NCBI GenBank assembly: GCA_021323265.1
Contig: JAJTCO010000011.1
Coordinates: forward strand, 1 to 64,000
Reading direction: 5' to 3'
Length of the DNA stretch: 64,000 nucleotides
Origin: Pseudoduganella sp.
GTDB taxonomy: Bacteria > Pseudomonadota > Gammaproteobacteria > Burkholderiales > Burkholderiaceae_D
In this document: positions 9,780 to 20,000 of the stretch, piece by piece
Position numbering within the stretch: position 1 is the first letter of the stretch
How the letters are laid out: every line of letters begins with the position of its first letter
Notes under the pieces: model-generated
Seen by the model: the letters and a program-made list of their open reading frames with translations, nothing else
Told to the model about the DNA's origin: nothing
Database searches by the model: none
Translations under genes and position numbers: made by a program

Positions 9780-12700
9780 TCAATTCTTGACCGCCACCCG
9801 AGTTTCCCCGCCATGCTGAGTAACCCTGGGCCTGCACCGAAGCTTGACGGCTCCCTTAGAAAACGACTCATCAGTCGCCTTGCTCGACCATACATAGGCC
9901 TCTCCAGCTTTCAGCTGGGCCATGCGTTCTGGTGTAAGGTTGCCGAGAGCAGCATTGGCCTTCTGAATGTGCTTCAGCCAAGCAGGCGAGTTGAACTTGT
10001 GCATGATGATCTGGCTGGACAACTCGATTAGACTGACTGGCACAGATGGCGGGTCTTGGCTTGCAACCATGATGCTAACGCCCTTGTGCCGCATCTCTCG
10101 GACCACTTCGATGAGACCGGCAACCAAGTCGGGACTCTCAATATATTTGTGGGCCTCGTCGAACACCACCAGCTTGTTGAAACTGCGCCCATCGATCCGC
10201 GCATCAGCGAACAACTGTAAGAGCACCACGAACAGTCCGAGTGCTTCGTCCTTTTCGATGAATTCATCTCTCAGGTCCACGATGATCAATCGGCCCGGCC
10301 TCACCACCTCAGTAAGCGAGGTGCCGTCATTGATGTACTCGGCGGCCAGGTCGAGGCGCATCCGAGCCAGATCCTTGAGGTGATCGGGAACAGATGATGC
10401 GTCGATGCCCGCACGCAAGCCCTCAAGGGTGATCTCATCGCGCATCGCCTTCATGATGCGCATGATCTGACGAATATAGGTGGCTTGATTGCCTACGGCG
10501 CCCATTAGGAACTTCCAATGCGAGGCCTTCAGTTCCGATGCCGAGAACTGCAAAGGCCGCACTTCGATGTCCGGGTACTCAGCCTGACGCTCTTCGATCT
10601 TGTCTGCTGGTACGAGGAGCAAGACATCCGCGAGCGCCTTCGGCGCCGCGCCATAGACCTCTTTCAGTGCGCGAACCTGCTCTTCCACGCTGTTTGCTCC
10701 CACCATCGACGTGAACTCTGGCTTGTAGTCCATGGTCGGGCTGTAGTGGAAGATCACCGTGGACAGCGGTTCGGGCAGGCAATTGATACCGGGGATCGCC
10801 AGTGAGGCCATCTCTGCAACACTGCCCAAGGTGTAACTCTTACCACCACCCTGAACACCGAACAGGCTGATGGTGTGAGTCTGATTGAGGTCCAGCGCCA
10901 CCTTCCGTCCAGATACCTCGCCAATCAGGCCGTATTGTGGTGTTGCCACGGTGGCGCCAAGCATGATGTCGTAGGCAACATGACCAACTAAACCACCGTA
11001 TTCTGGCGGCTGTGATCGCGTAGCAGAATCACGCTGCGAAATAACAGTTGTTGCGGCTTGAACCTGAGTTGATGTTAGCGCTTGTACCGGTTTCGAAACC
11101 AATGCCTGTTGGCCTACCGGCGATGCTGTTAGTTCAATGTCGGCAGTTGGAGTCTGCTTCGTTTCGATCTGCTGGATAGCAAGCTGCTGTGTGGGAGCGA
11201 GTTGACGCTCGCGCACCTCCAAAACTCGATCCGCTTCAGGCAATTTGTAGGTCACTCGTGGGCTTTCGTCCCACGCAAGGGTTCGATCACGCGGCGGACT
11301 GAGGAAAGCTGCCGTCTCAAATGTGGGAACGGCCGGTGCCAATTCCCTACGACGAAGCAGCTCCTGCGTCATCTCGCGTGCCGCATTGGAAGAGCGAGCG
11401 AACTGGACGCTTGCCATCGTCTCGGTGTCGTTCACGGCCGACTCCACCAACTGCCGGATCAGATCACTTCCGATGCGATAGAACTCGATGCCGTTTTCAT
11501 TTTCTGCTGGTTCGGTACCGGGTTTGCTGAAGTCGAACACCACGGCGCTTCGGGTGAACTGCAGGGTGTAGGGCCGCTCATCGAGGCGTCGCAGGAAGTA
11601 GTGCGCCTCTTCGGCGGCTTCGGGCAAAACCACGCCATAGCGCTCCGATCGATCCAGGTAAAAGCCCAGCAGTGCCGCAAGATCGCGATTCTTTATGGGG
11701 CGGTCAGGACGATCTACTTCAGCTTTTCTAGGGTCGAAATGATAAGTCAGCACGTGCTCCGACTGAGCGATTTGCTCAGCGATGGATGCCTTCAATTGAG
11801 TGTAGGCAGCCAGATCGCCCACTTGGCTGTAGCACTTGACCTCGACGAGCCGGCACGTTACCACGCGACTTGCTGGGTCGAGGTCGAACAATGCGAGATC
11901 AGTCCGGCGGAAAGTGACTTCGTCCCCCATTTCCTCCGCGCTTTGCTTCAATGCCTTGTACAACTCCAAGTGTGCGTCCAAAGGTACGACGACTTGGTTC
12001 TGGAAAACGCCTTGGTGTTCGAGGAACAAACGCGAGAGCGCCAAGCCCATCGCCTCGGCCCGCTGGGATGAAGAGGACAGTAGCTTCAAGGCTAACCGGC
12101 CGGACAATGATCGAAGCTGATCCAGCATCACCAAGGCATGTCGGCCTGTATTGGGCAATCCGTACTCGCCCAAGATGGGGACCAGCAAAGACTCAAGCTC
12201 AGCAACGGACCGCGAGGTGATCGCCAGCCGATGGCTCATCGCGCTCGCCATGTCGGGCGAGTGGTCGATCAGATAGTCTGGCCGTGTTGCATGCCGTCGA
12301 TGGTCGAAGAACTCGATCCCCAAGTTCCGATCAATCGTGAGCACCCAATCACTGACCTCGTGTACCTGATGGAGCATGGCACGCTCGTCTGCGGACAGGC
12401 TCAACGCGACAACAGGGCGCGCGTGCGGCATATATTGACTGCGAGCAACCGTCGCCACTGCGACCGAGATAGCACGGGAAACTCCACCCATGAGGTCGGA
12501 TAGCGCCTCCGCACCCTCCAGCGGCTGTGCAGCGCCATGAAGCGGACGACGCAGCCAAGTGATGGACTGCTCGTCTTCCAGATAGTCCACTTCAAATGGC
12601 TGAACCAGTCCATGGACAAACGAAGAGTCGTCATTGTCCTGAACATCAACTGCTCGAATTTCCTCTGCAGGGAACAAGTCAAACAAGAAGGACAGGTGCG

Positions 12701-15368
12701 CCGCATGCAAATCCGGATTCTCGCGGAATTCCTTGATCGCACGAATGGCCAGCCGCAGCTTGGGGTACAAATGACTGTTGGTTGGCGTCGAAAAGGCGTC
12801 TGCCTCCTTGGCGCTGGTTCCCGAATCTGGCGACAAGAGTTCCAGCAACGCTTCCCCGGTCGAAGGTGCTGCTGGGTCAAGCACGAAGAGTCGGATGTCG
12901 TAACGCAGATCGGCGAAATCAGGATGTTGCTGAAGGGCCAGTAGCACCTCGGCCATTGCGCCTGCGCGCCCCGCGTTAAAAGCGTTGATCGTTAGCGTCT
13001 CCACATACGGGTGCTGGACTAAATAACGCTGCACGCGCGCTGCAAGATAAGCGCTATCGATGGTTGCACCGCCGATGGCTGGCTCTGGCAAGCCCAAGGC
13101 ACCACAAACCTCCCCAATGAGGCCACGAGGGTCCTTCTCATCGGTCGCTGCGTACAAGGACCAGAACGGGTTGATGTTATCCACAGCCAGCGCTGTCCGT
13201 CCCAGCTCCTCGCCGAAGGGAACGACTGGAGGAAATGCCGCTGGCGCCAGCTGCTTGATCACTGCGTCACGTGTGGGGACTACAAACTCTTTGTTGCTAG
13301 CCCGGCTCTGCTCCATCCACGCCTGGCCGAGATAGCTCCATGCGACGTGCCAGTTGGCACGCAACGGATGCGTTGGCCCCAGCAGCACAGCATCTCGTCT
13401 CCTGCCTTGGTAGTCTTCCAAAACGAGGGCCACTGAATCGATGGTGAGAGCGTAGCGAAGCTCATCCATAGCTTGCCGCGCGACGGTCATCTCTGTGGAA
13501 CTGGCACGTGCAAGCACTGCGTCGATCCAGGCCAAGTAGGCAGAGGCATAGTTCTGAGCCGGTTCCTGAAGGGACAGAAGATCGCTGGCCTGCATGATCA
13601 GCCGTTGGTCCCCCTTCAGCACAGCGGCGAAGAAAGTTTCCCGCGCCTCTCTGAACCGAGTAACCTCGTCCGAGACTGGCCACTTGAACGATGTCGTGGA
13701 TCGCGTGGCAACACCCGAAGCGCTGATCGAAAGTCTCAAGCGGTTAAGGCCTTCGGGGTCTTCAAGAAACGCCCGCTCCAGGTTCGCCAAGAGGGAAGAC
13801 ACCAAGACGTTCGCCTTACCCTCCTTGCCCAGGCGAATCTCCAACGTCTCGCCACTGGTTGTGGCCTTGCCACTGCGCTCCACCCAGCCGCAGCCGGTTA
13901 CAGTAATGGTTCCAGGATCACGATCCTGAGTCACGGCCGCAAAACGTGCGCGCAGCAACGCATGCATCAAGCTAGCTTCGCGCGGGACGGCCCGCTGTGG
14001 TGGCTCTACCTCGACCTCGTCGTCAGTGAGCACGTAAAAGAGGTCACTTTCGTTAGGGCAGGCATGCGTCTCCGCTGCATCAGTGTTGAACCGGATGGGA
14101 TTACCCTCTCCATCCGCGAGAGGGACGCGATCGCCGTCCTCGGTCTCTGCATACACCCGCACGTAGTGCCAGCCTTCCTCCCAGTCGATCTTGCCAATAG
14201 ACGAAAAAGCAATCGCGCCGGAGTCGGTTCCTTTGGTCCAGGCGGCTTTTCGCCTACGCAGGCCTGTCGGCCCGTTGTCGCGCGACACAACTTCTGCCAC
14301 GAAGCGCGACAACCCTTCGACCTTGGACGGCACCGGGTCAACACGGAAAGAGACACTGAACTTCTTGAGGCCGGTTTTTGAGATGGGAAGCACCTTGTGC
14401 CCGATCAACTCAGCCAACCGGGGGTCTTCGTTGTCATCCTTCACCACGGGCAAGTCAGGCAGTGCGACATCGCCGATGTAGATGGCGTCGGGGTTGACTC
14501 CGCCGTCCTCGAACAACCATTTGTTGAACGCAAGTGGCCAATTCACACGGTCACGAACGATGGCTTGCGTCCACTCCTTGGGATTGGAGACGCCGATGCG
14601 GGAGAAGAGCTCGCCAAGCTGCTTGCAGAACACGGGGTCCAGCAAGCCCAACTCAAGCGCGCAAACGCGCTCCGTCTTGGTAGACCAGGTCACGCGTTCA
14701 ACGCACTCGCGGTTGCGCGCCACCCGCACAGGCGCGCGCTCGGTCTGCTGGAACAATTCAAAGTCCGGCACCAGAGCAAGTTCAAACAGCGCTGCCCCCA
14801 TCGCGTCCGGATCAAACTCATTGATCTGGCAGGTGAGCAGGTAACGAGCCACAGCAGCGTCGTCGGCATACCGCCACCGGCTATCACGCCGCCGCAACTC
14901 GCCCAAGCAGGCCTCTACGGCCATCCGCAAGTTGGCAGGCACTTGAGCCAGCAACTGCCCATTCAGCTCCGCATACGCGCCATCGATCGATACCTCTTCG
15001 AATGTCGCGACGCCAAAAGAATCTTCCGCTGAAGCACGCAGGTCATTCGGCACGAAGACCAGCAATGGAGGCCGAAGCTCATCATTCGGTAGCGGATTCC
15101 GCAGCTCAACCAGCTTGGTGCTGCTGACCGCCATGTCCGGTGCCATCGCTCGCAAGCCTTCGTCCGCCAGCACCACGACGTTCGCTGCCGGCACGGCAGC
15201 CCGCAGGCCTCCAGCCAAGCGAATCATCAGCTCTCGATCCAAGTCAGTGACCCGCATGCAATGCCCAAGCTCGCGAGCGGCAAGCAACTGGGATAACTTT
15301 GGAAGCAGGACCGATTCCAGCGCGGCGTTCAGTTCTTGATTGGTGAGTTCACGCAGTCCCTGACTCAT
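9780..15368 (-). CDS. mad8: MADS ATP-binding protein MAD8 (HerA/FtsK-like, DptH-like)
   Basis: The protein has 1862 residues. Its C-terminal third is a HerA/FtsK-type ATPase, with Walker A GVQGGGKS at about residue 1500 and a Walker B-like VVFDEAHKY at about 1733, followed by SIMVASQDPPS, a sensor-like strand. The long N-terminal part has no domain I can name with certainty. Size and architecture resemble DptH, the HerA-type ATPase of phosphorothioate-dependent restriction, and match the family named MAD8. The likely role is DNA translocation or remodelling in the restriction arm. Its ATG overlaps the mad7 stop (ATGA), so it is translationally coupled as the last gene of the operon. Identification rests on operon order plus motifs. 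Confidence 0.85.
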   Translation of the reverse strand: MSQGLRELTNQELNAALESVLLPKLSQLLAARELGHCMRVTDLDRELMIRLAGGLRAAVPAANVVVLADEGLRAMAPDMAVSSTKLVELRNPLPNDELRPPLLVFVPNDLRASAEDSFGVATFEEVSIDGAYAELNGQLLAQVPANLRMAVEACLGELRRRDSRWRYADDAAVARYLLTCQINEFDPDAMGAALFELALVPDFELFQQTERAPVRVARNRECVERVTWSTKTERVCALELGLLDPVFCKQLGELFSRIGVSNPKEWTQAIVRDRVNWPLAFNKWLFEDGGVNPDAIYIGDVALPDLPVVKDDNEDPRLAELIGHKVLPISKTGLKKFSVSFRVDPVPSKVEGLSRFVAEVVSRDNGPTGLRRRKAAWTKGTDSGAIAFSSIGKIDWEEGWHYVRVYAETEDGDRVPLADGEGNPIRFNTDAAETHACPNESDLFYVLTDDEVEVEPPQRAVPREASLMHALLRARFAAVTQDRDPGTITVTGCGWVERSGKATTSGETLEIRLGKEGKANVLVSSLLANLERAFLEDPEGLNRLRLSISASGVATRSTTSFKWPVSDEVTRFREARETFFAAVLKGDQRLIMQASDLLSLQEPAQNYASAYLAWIDAVLARASSTEMTVARQAMDELRYALTIDSVALVLEDYQGRRRDAVLLGPTHPLRANWHVAWSYLGQAWMEQSRASNKEFVVPTRDAVIKQLAPAAFPPVVPFGEELGRTALAVDNINPFWSLYAATDEKDPRGLIGEVCGALGLPEPAIGGATIDSAYLAARVQRYLVQHPYVETLTINAFNAGRAGAMAEVLLALQQHPDFADLRYDIRLFVLDPAAPSTGEALLELLSPDSGTSAKEADAFSTPTNSHLYPKLRLAIRAIKEFRENPDLHAAHLSFLFDLFPAEEIRAVDVQDNDDSSFVHGLVQPFEVDYLEDEQSITWLRRPLHGAAQPLEGAEALSDLMGGVSRAISVAVATVARSQYMPHARPVVALSLSADERAMLHQVHEVSDWVLTIDRNLGIEFFDHRRHATRPDYLIDHSPDMASAMSHRLAITSRSVAELESLLVPILGEYGLPNTGRHALVMLDQLRSLSGRLALKLLSSSSQRAEAMGLALSRLFLEHQGVFQNQVVVPLDAHLELYKALKQSAEEMGDEVTFRRTDLALFDLDPASRVVTCRLVEVKCYSQVGDLAAYTQLKASIAEQIAQSEHVLTYHFDPRKAEVDRPDRPIKNRDLAALLGFYLDRSERYGVVLPEAAEEAHYFLRRLDERPYTLQFTRSAVVFDFSKPGTEPAENENGIEFYRIGSDLIRQLVESAVNDTETMASVQFARSSNAAREMTQELLRRRELAPAVPTFETAAFLSPPRDRTLAWDESPRVTYKLPEADRVLEVRERQLAPTQQLAIQQIETKQTPTADIELTASPVGQQALVSKPVQALTSTQVQAATTVISQRDSATRSQPPEYGGLVGHVAYDIMLGATVATPQYGLIGEVSGRKVALDLNQTHTISLFGVQGGGKSYTLGSVAEMASLAIPGINCLPEPLSTVIFHYSPTMDYKPEFTSMVGANSVEEQVRALKEVYGAAPKALADVLLLVPADKIEERQAEYPDIEVRPLQFSASELKASHWKFLMGAVGNQATYIRQIMRIMKAMRDEITLEGLRAGIDASSVPDHLKDLARMRLDLAAEYINDGTSLTEVVRPGRLIIVDLRDEFIEKDEALGLFVVLLQLFADARIDGRSFNKLVVFDEAHKYIESPDLVAGLIEVVREMRHKGVSIMVASQDPPSVPVSLIELSSQIIMHKFNSPAWLKHIQKANAALGNLTPERMAQLKAGEAYVWSSKATDESFSKGAVKLRCRPRVTQHGGETRVAVKN

Positions 15369-17038
15369 GCACGCGCTCCTTCGTTTCGTTCTGCAATCGT
15401 GTAGCGCGGCACCACGGTCTGGGTCACGTAGGCATCAGACAAGTCTCGATAGAAACCAATCTCGCGCAGGCGTCCGGTGAATGCCTGCACATTGCTGCGC
15501 AGTGCCTTTCGTTCGTCGATGGTCGGAGCGCTGAACCCTTCACCGGGCGGCAGCTGATCGATGTAGAGCCCATAGCGTTCGCGCAAGAACGACAGCAAAT
15601 CGTCGATCCGCATCTCGCCGGTGAAGTAGCCCTGGTCCCCACCAGGTCGCAACACCGCGATTTGCAGCAACACTTCCAGCAAGCGACTCTCCAGCGCAAA
15701 TCGGCGAGGTGCGTTCCGCGCGCGGGTCTGCGCAAGCAGCGCCCCCGATTTGTTCTTCAACATCGTCGCGTCCAACGACTCGATGATGTACTTCCGATGG
15801 AAGGCACCACGCAGAGCCACCAGAATCTCGATGTAGGTCTCGAAGTCCGAGAGCCCCATCTTTGTGATGGCCTCGACCTCTGCATCAAGCCCTGCATCAC
15901 CCTCAGACAATGATTCCAGCAGCCCGGCCAGCCGCTCACCAAAGAACTTGTCCCGCTCTTCTGCGAACGGCTCTCCTTGCAGACCGTAGAGTTCGCCGAC
16001 CGAGAACACGGAATTCAAGGGCCGGATCAGCTTCCCTCTCCGAACGAGGTGCTCAGAAAATTCGTCTAGCTTCTTGGCGACGAAGTACGCTCGCACAAAG
16101 CTAGGAATGCGCCGGTAGTAGGCATCTGCGCTGCGCTCTGCCAGCGCTGCGGTAGAGGACTCTGCGCTCCCCGATAGATCAACGAACAAGTCGAGCTTGT
16201 AGGGGCAGTCACCCTGAGGCTTGCGTTGCTCGCGGGGCTTCATGGGACATGCCGATTCAGCGCACAGCGAGTTGGCTCCCTCCAGCTTCTGCCAGGCGGG
16301 CAGCAGCTTCAGCAGGCGAAGGTGGTACAGCGCCAAGTGGAACGACAACAGCACCTTCAGGTACTCCACCATTACCGAGCGCGGCATGAAGGGCTTGTAG
16401 AACAGCAATCGCTGAATGTCTTCGGCCATCAGATCGGCTGAGCCGATGCATACAGGCGCAAACCGATCTCCGCCCGCGCGAGTGTCCGCCGTGTCCTTCC
16501 TCTGCGACAGAAAGTGCAGCAGCGTCGCCGTCTCGATGTCTGTCAGTGCCTTGTCGTTCAGTTCTCTTGTGAGCTTGTCGAACCCATCGAAGAAGAAGCC
16601 CTTGAGATGCTCGATGGCTTTATGGCCGGCAAGGTGGCGTGCGTGGTGCAGCATCTGATAAAGATGCTGCGCAGCCCCGTAGTCACGCGAGTGCTTCGGG
16701 TTGCGAAAGCGATAGGTATAGCCATGCAGCGGTCGCGGCCCTGCCACGGCGGCGTTTTTCTTGCCTCGGTTCACGATGTCCATCAGGTGGGTTTCCACCC
16801 AGCGCTCCACCATGTCTCGGTGCTGCGTGAAGCCCAAGAACTTGTCGCTGGCATCGAGGATGTCATCAACAAACTTGTCCACGGTCAGCTCGCGCTTGTC
16901 GCGGAATACGCTCGGATAGCCCCCATGCTCCAGCCGCTCGAACAAGCCCGTGAGCACCCGATCCATCTCGATGGTCTTGAAGTCGAGATAGCTGATCTTT
17001 GGGAGCCGGAACTCCCTGTCCTTTTTCTGCAATGCCAT
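15365..17038 (-). CDS. mad7: MADS protein MAD7
   Basis: The 557-residue protein is encoded between the kinase and HerA-like genes. No catalytic motif stands out. It is mostly predicted helical, with a cysteine cluster (SLCAESACPM and GDCPYKL, around residues 255-275) that could bind metal. Its place beside a DptF-like P-loop protein and a DptH-like ATPase suggests it corresponds to the DptG-type component of such modules; this is inference from position. The start overlaps the mad6 stop (TGATG) and its stop overlaps the mad8 start (ATGA). The name follows the gene order of the described methylation-associated defence system. Confidence 0.8.
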   Translation of the reverse strand: MALQKKDREFRLPKISYLDFKTIEMDRVLTGLFERLEHGGYPSVFRDKRELTVDKFVDDILDASDKFLGFTQHRDMVERWVETHLMDIVNRGKKNAAVAGPRPLHGYTYRFRNPKHSRDYGAAQHLYQMLHHARHLAGHKAIEHLKGFFFDGFDKLTRELNDKALTDIETATLLHFLSQRKDTADTRAGGDRFAPVCIGSADLMAEDIQRLLFYKPFMPRSVMVEYLKVLLSFHLALYHLRLLKLLPAWQKLEGANSLCAESACPMKPREQRKPQGDCPYKLDLFVDLSGSAESSTAALAERSADAYYRRIPSFVRAYFVAKKLDEFSEHLVRRGKLIRPLNSVFSVGELYGLQGEPFAEERDKFFGERLAGLLESLSEGDAGLDAEVEAITKMGLSDFETYIEILVALRGAFHRKYIIESLDATMLKNKSGALLAQTRARNAPRRFALESRLLEVLLQIAVLRPGGDQGYFTGEMRIDDLLSFLRERYGLYIDQLPPGEGFSAPTIDERKALRSNVQAFTGRLREIGFYRDLSDAYVTQTVVPRYTIAERNEGARA

Positions 17039-20000
17039 CAGTTCCCCCTGGCGCCGCTCTCTGCGGCTTCTTCGTGGCGAGCGCCCTTCACCGGGCCGTG
17101 CAGCAAACGCATCTCCACCCGACCATCGTCATGGCGGGCCAAGCGGTAGAAGTCGTGCCCCGTGGTGGTCAGCAGGATTTCGCGGTAAGGCTGAGCGTTG
17201 AGACTATTCTTGAACACGCCAAGGCAGAGATAGAAACCCTGCATCTCTTCAACGCTAGGCCGATAGCCTTCATTCAGCCGCACCAGCATCTCGAACACGT
17301 CGAGGTTGATGATCAGCTCGCTGCAGATGGCGCCTGCGCCTTGGCCTTGGTACTTCAGCAGCAGACCGGTCGGCAGGTGTTCAACGAAGCGAGCCTTGGC
17401 CGCAAAGTCTTGTACCTGCAGCCCAAAGCCCTCCACGGGGAAGAGCCGGTAGCTCCGAACAGTACCGTGTTCGACCTGCCTCAACTGCAAGGCCAGGCTG
17501 GCTCCAAGGCGCTCCGGGCGCTGCAGCCCCTCGCCTCGGTTGATGGCATGCAGGATTTCGCTCGTGAGTTCGTCGATGGGCATTTCGCCTCGAACGATCT
17601 CCACCATGCGTTTGGCGGAGCGATAGGGCAGCATCTTTTCCCAGCTGGCGTCACGCCGCTCAAAGAAATGCTTGCGGCGTGCCATGGCCACGTACTCGCG
17701 ATGCTTCCGCGCCCGGTGGCGAACGGACGAGTCAGACACGCCACGCGGCAGATCGCCGAACAGTCGCTTCAACACCTCGAAGTCAAACTGCCCTCGGCGT
17801 TCGAAGCGGAACAGGGCGCGGTCATCCGGCTGAACAAAGTCCAGGCCTCGGTCGAAGCGGGGATCTTCCTGTTTGCCAACATCAAGGTCGCTCAGCAGCG
17901 TCAGCAGCCGGTCCGAGGTGGCTTGCCCGCCACCCATCCAGCTGTTGAAGTAGAAGCTGCGCGCCACGTCATCGTGCTTGCCTGAGGCGTAGAGCGCATG
18001 AATCTCGCCACAGTCGCGGTTGCCAATCAGCATGAACGACAGCGCTGAACGCAGGTCGCGCATCGTGATGTGCAAGCGCCCGCGCAAGTGGGCCATCGTG
18101 TAAAGCGTCTTGAGGCGTTCCAGCAAGCGCGGCCCGGCAATCTCATCCTGGAAACTGCGCGCGTTGTGCAAGGCGTAGCAACTGTCTTTCAAGTCACACA
18201 GCTCACAAGCAGCCCAGTTCTCCGGGCGGACGATGCTTCGCAGCGTGCGCTCCAGAATCGACCCGCCCTCAGCATTGCCGGTGTCACCGGCCACAACGCT
18301 ACGCAGATTCAGATTCACCACCGCCACGCCAGACTCCGCTTCCCCTGTGGCAAATGCGCGCCGAACCAGGGCCGTGAGCGCCGGAAAATCCCGTTCATGT
18401 GCAGCGAGGAAGTCCACCAAGCGGCCCTCGTTGATCGCAATCAGTCGCGTCTCTTGGGGCATCCAGGACGCCGCATCGTTGCCCTTGAACGGGGCCAGGA
18501 AGTCCAGCAACACCTGGTTGTTGTCCTTGTTGCCCTCGTCTTGGCTGCCGTCATAGTTGATCAGGTAGCGCTTGCCGTCCAAGTTCAGCTCACTGCCGTT
18601 TGCCAAACCACGATTGACAGAGCCGCCCCGCGCTTCGACCTCTTTCTCCAGCCGTTGCAAGAAGGCGGTCTTGCCGTCACCTGCGTTGCCCGAGATCAGC
18701 ACAAGCCGGAACTCCCCTTGCAGCACAGCAGGCAACAAGGCACGGTCCAACGCGGTGTCCACATAGGCTGAGAACCCAAGCGCGTCCATGCCCCGCGTAC
18801 CCGCATTGCTGCGCCGGCTTTGGCTGTAGAGCGTCAGCAGGTGTGATACGAACGCATTGGTGTTGGGTGCCGATTCAGCCAAGGCGGGCTGCCCGCTGCT
18901 CACCGCCGTCACCATGGCGGCCAGGCTAACCGTCTGCACACGACGTGCATGGCGAACTTCTGCCAGCGCATCGCGGAAATCGACGGCCGTGTGGAAGCGC
19001 TCTGCCCTGCGCGGCGCAATGGCCTTAAGCACCACGTTCACCAGCTCTGGCGCTAGGTCAGCAAAGCCCGACAGTTCGCGCGGGTCGGGCGCAGGCTTGT
19101 TGATGGGTGGCTCCGTCGTGTCCCATGGGTAGCGGGCGGTCAATGCCTCGTACAAAGTCAGGCCCAGCGCATACAGATCGCGGTCTGCGCGCTCGCCGTT
19201 GTGCGGAATGACCTCAGGGTCAAAGTCCGGCGGCAAATAGCGCCGCGAGCCCCCGCCGCGCGACTCCTTGTCGTCGGCCCGTACAGACACGTTGAAGTCG
19301 ATGATCTTGGCGCCCTTCTGCGTCCACAAGAGGTTGCGTGGCTTGATGTCGCAGTGATGGAAGCCCTGCGCATGCAGATGCACCAGACCCTCGATCACCT
19401 GCTTGCCCAGCTCCAGCGCATCCTCAGGGGACAGCAGGCGGTCGTGGATCATGTCGCCGACATCGGCCCCTTCCACGTACTCAAACACCAGGAAGGGGAT
19501 GTCACGCCCTGGAATTACATCCGCATCCAGCACACGCACCACGTGAGGGTGCTCGGGGATGTGCACCAGGTGGCGGTACTCCTTCTTCAGGCGCTCCAGG
19601 GTCGAGTGCCTGTCGCTGACAATGAGCTTCACCGTGCGCGCCACATCACCCAAGGTGTCGATCACCTTGTAGACCACACCGAAGCTGCCGCGCCCGAGCT
19701 TCTTCTCAACGATGAACTTGTGGGTCAGCCGATGGCCTGCCGCCAAGTTCAGGTAGTCGGTCTGGGCATCATCGACTTCGAGGACCTCAGGCTGCGGCGT
19801 CTCAGCAGCGTGGCTAGTTGCTTGCGCCACAGGTTGCAGCAAAGCATTCAAAGCGGCCAGCGCAGCCGATGCGGTCAGCCGCCGGTGCTCATCAAAGGCA
19901 CACAGGCTCTGCAGCCAAGCATCAAAGGCCTCGTTCAGCTCCGGCCGCAGTGCCGAGGGCTTGTTGAGGAACTCGCCGGCCCGATCCCACACCGTGGTGG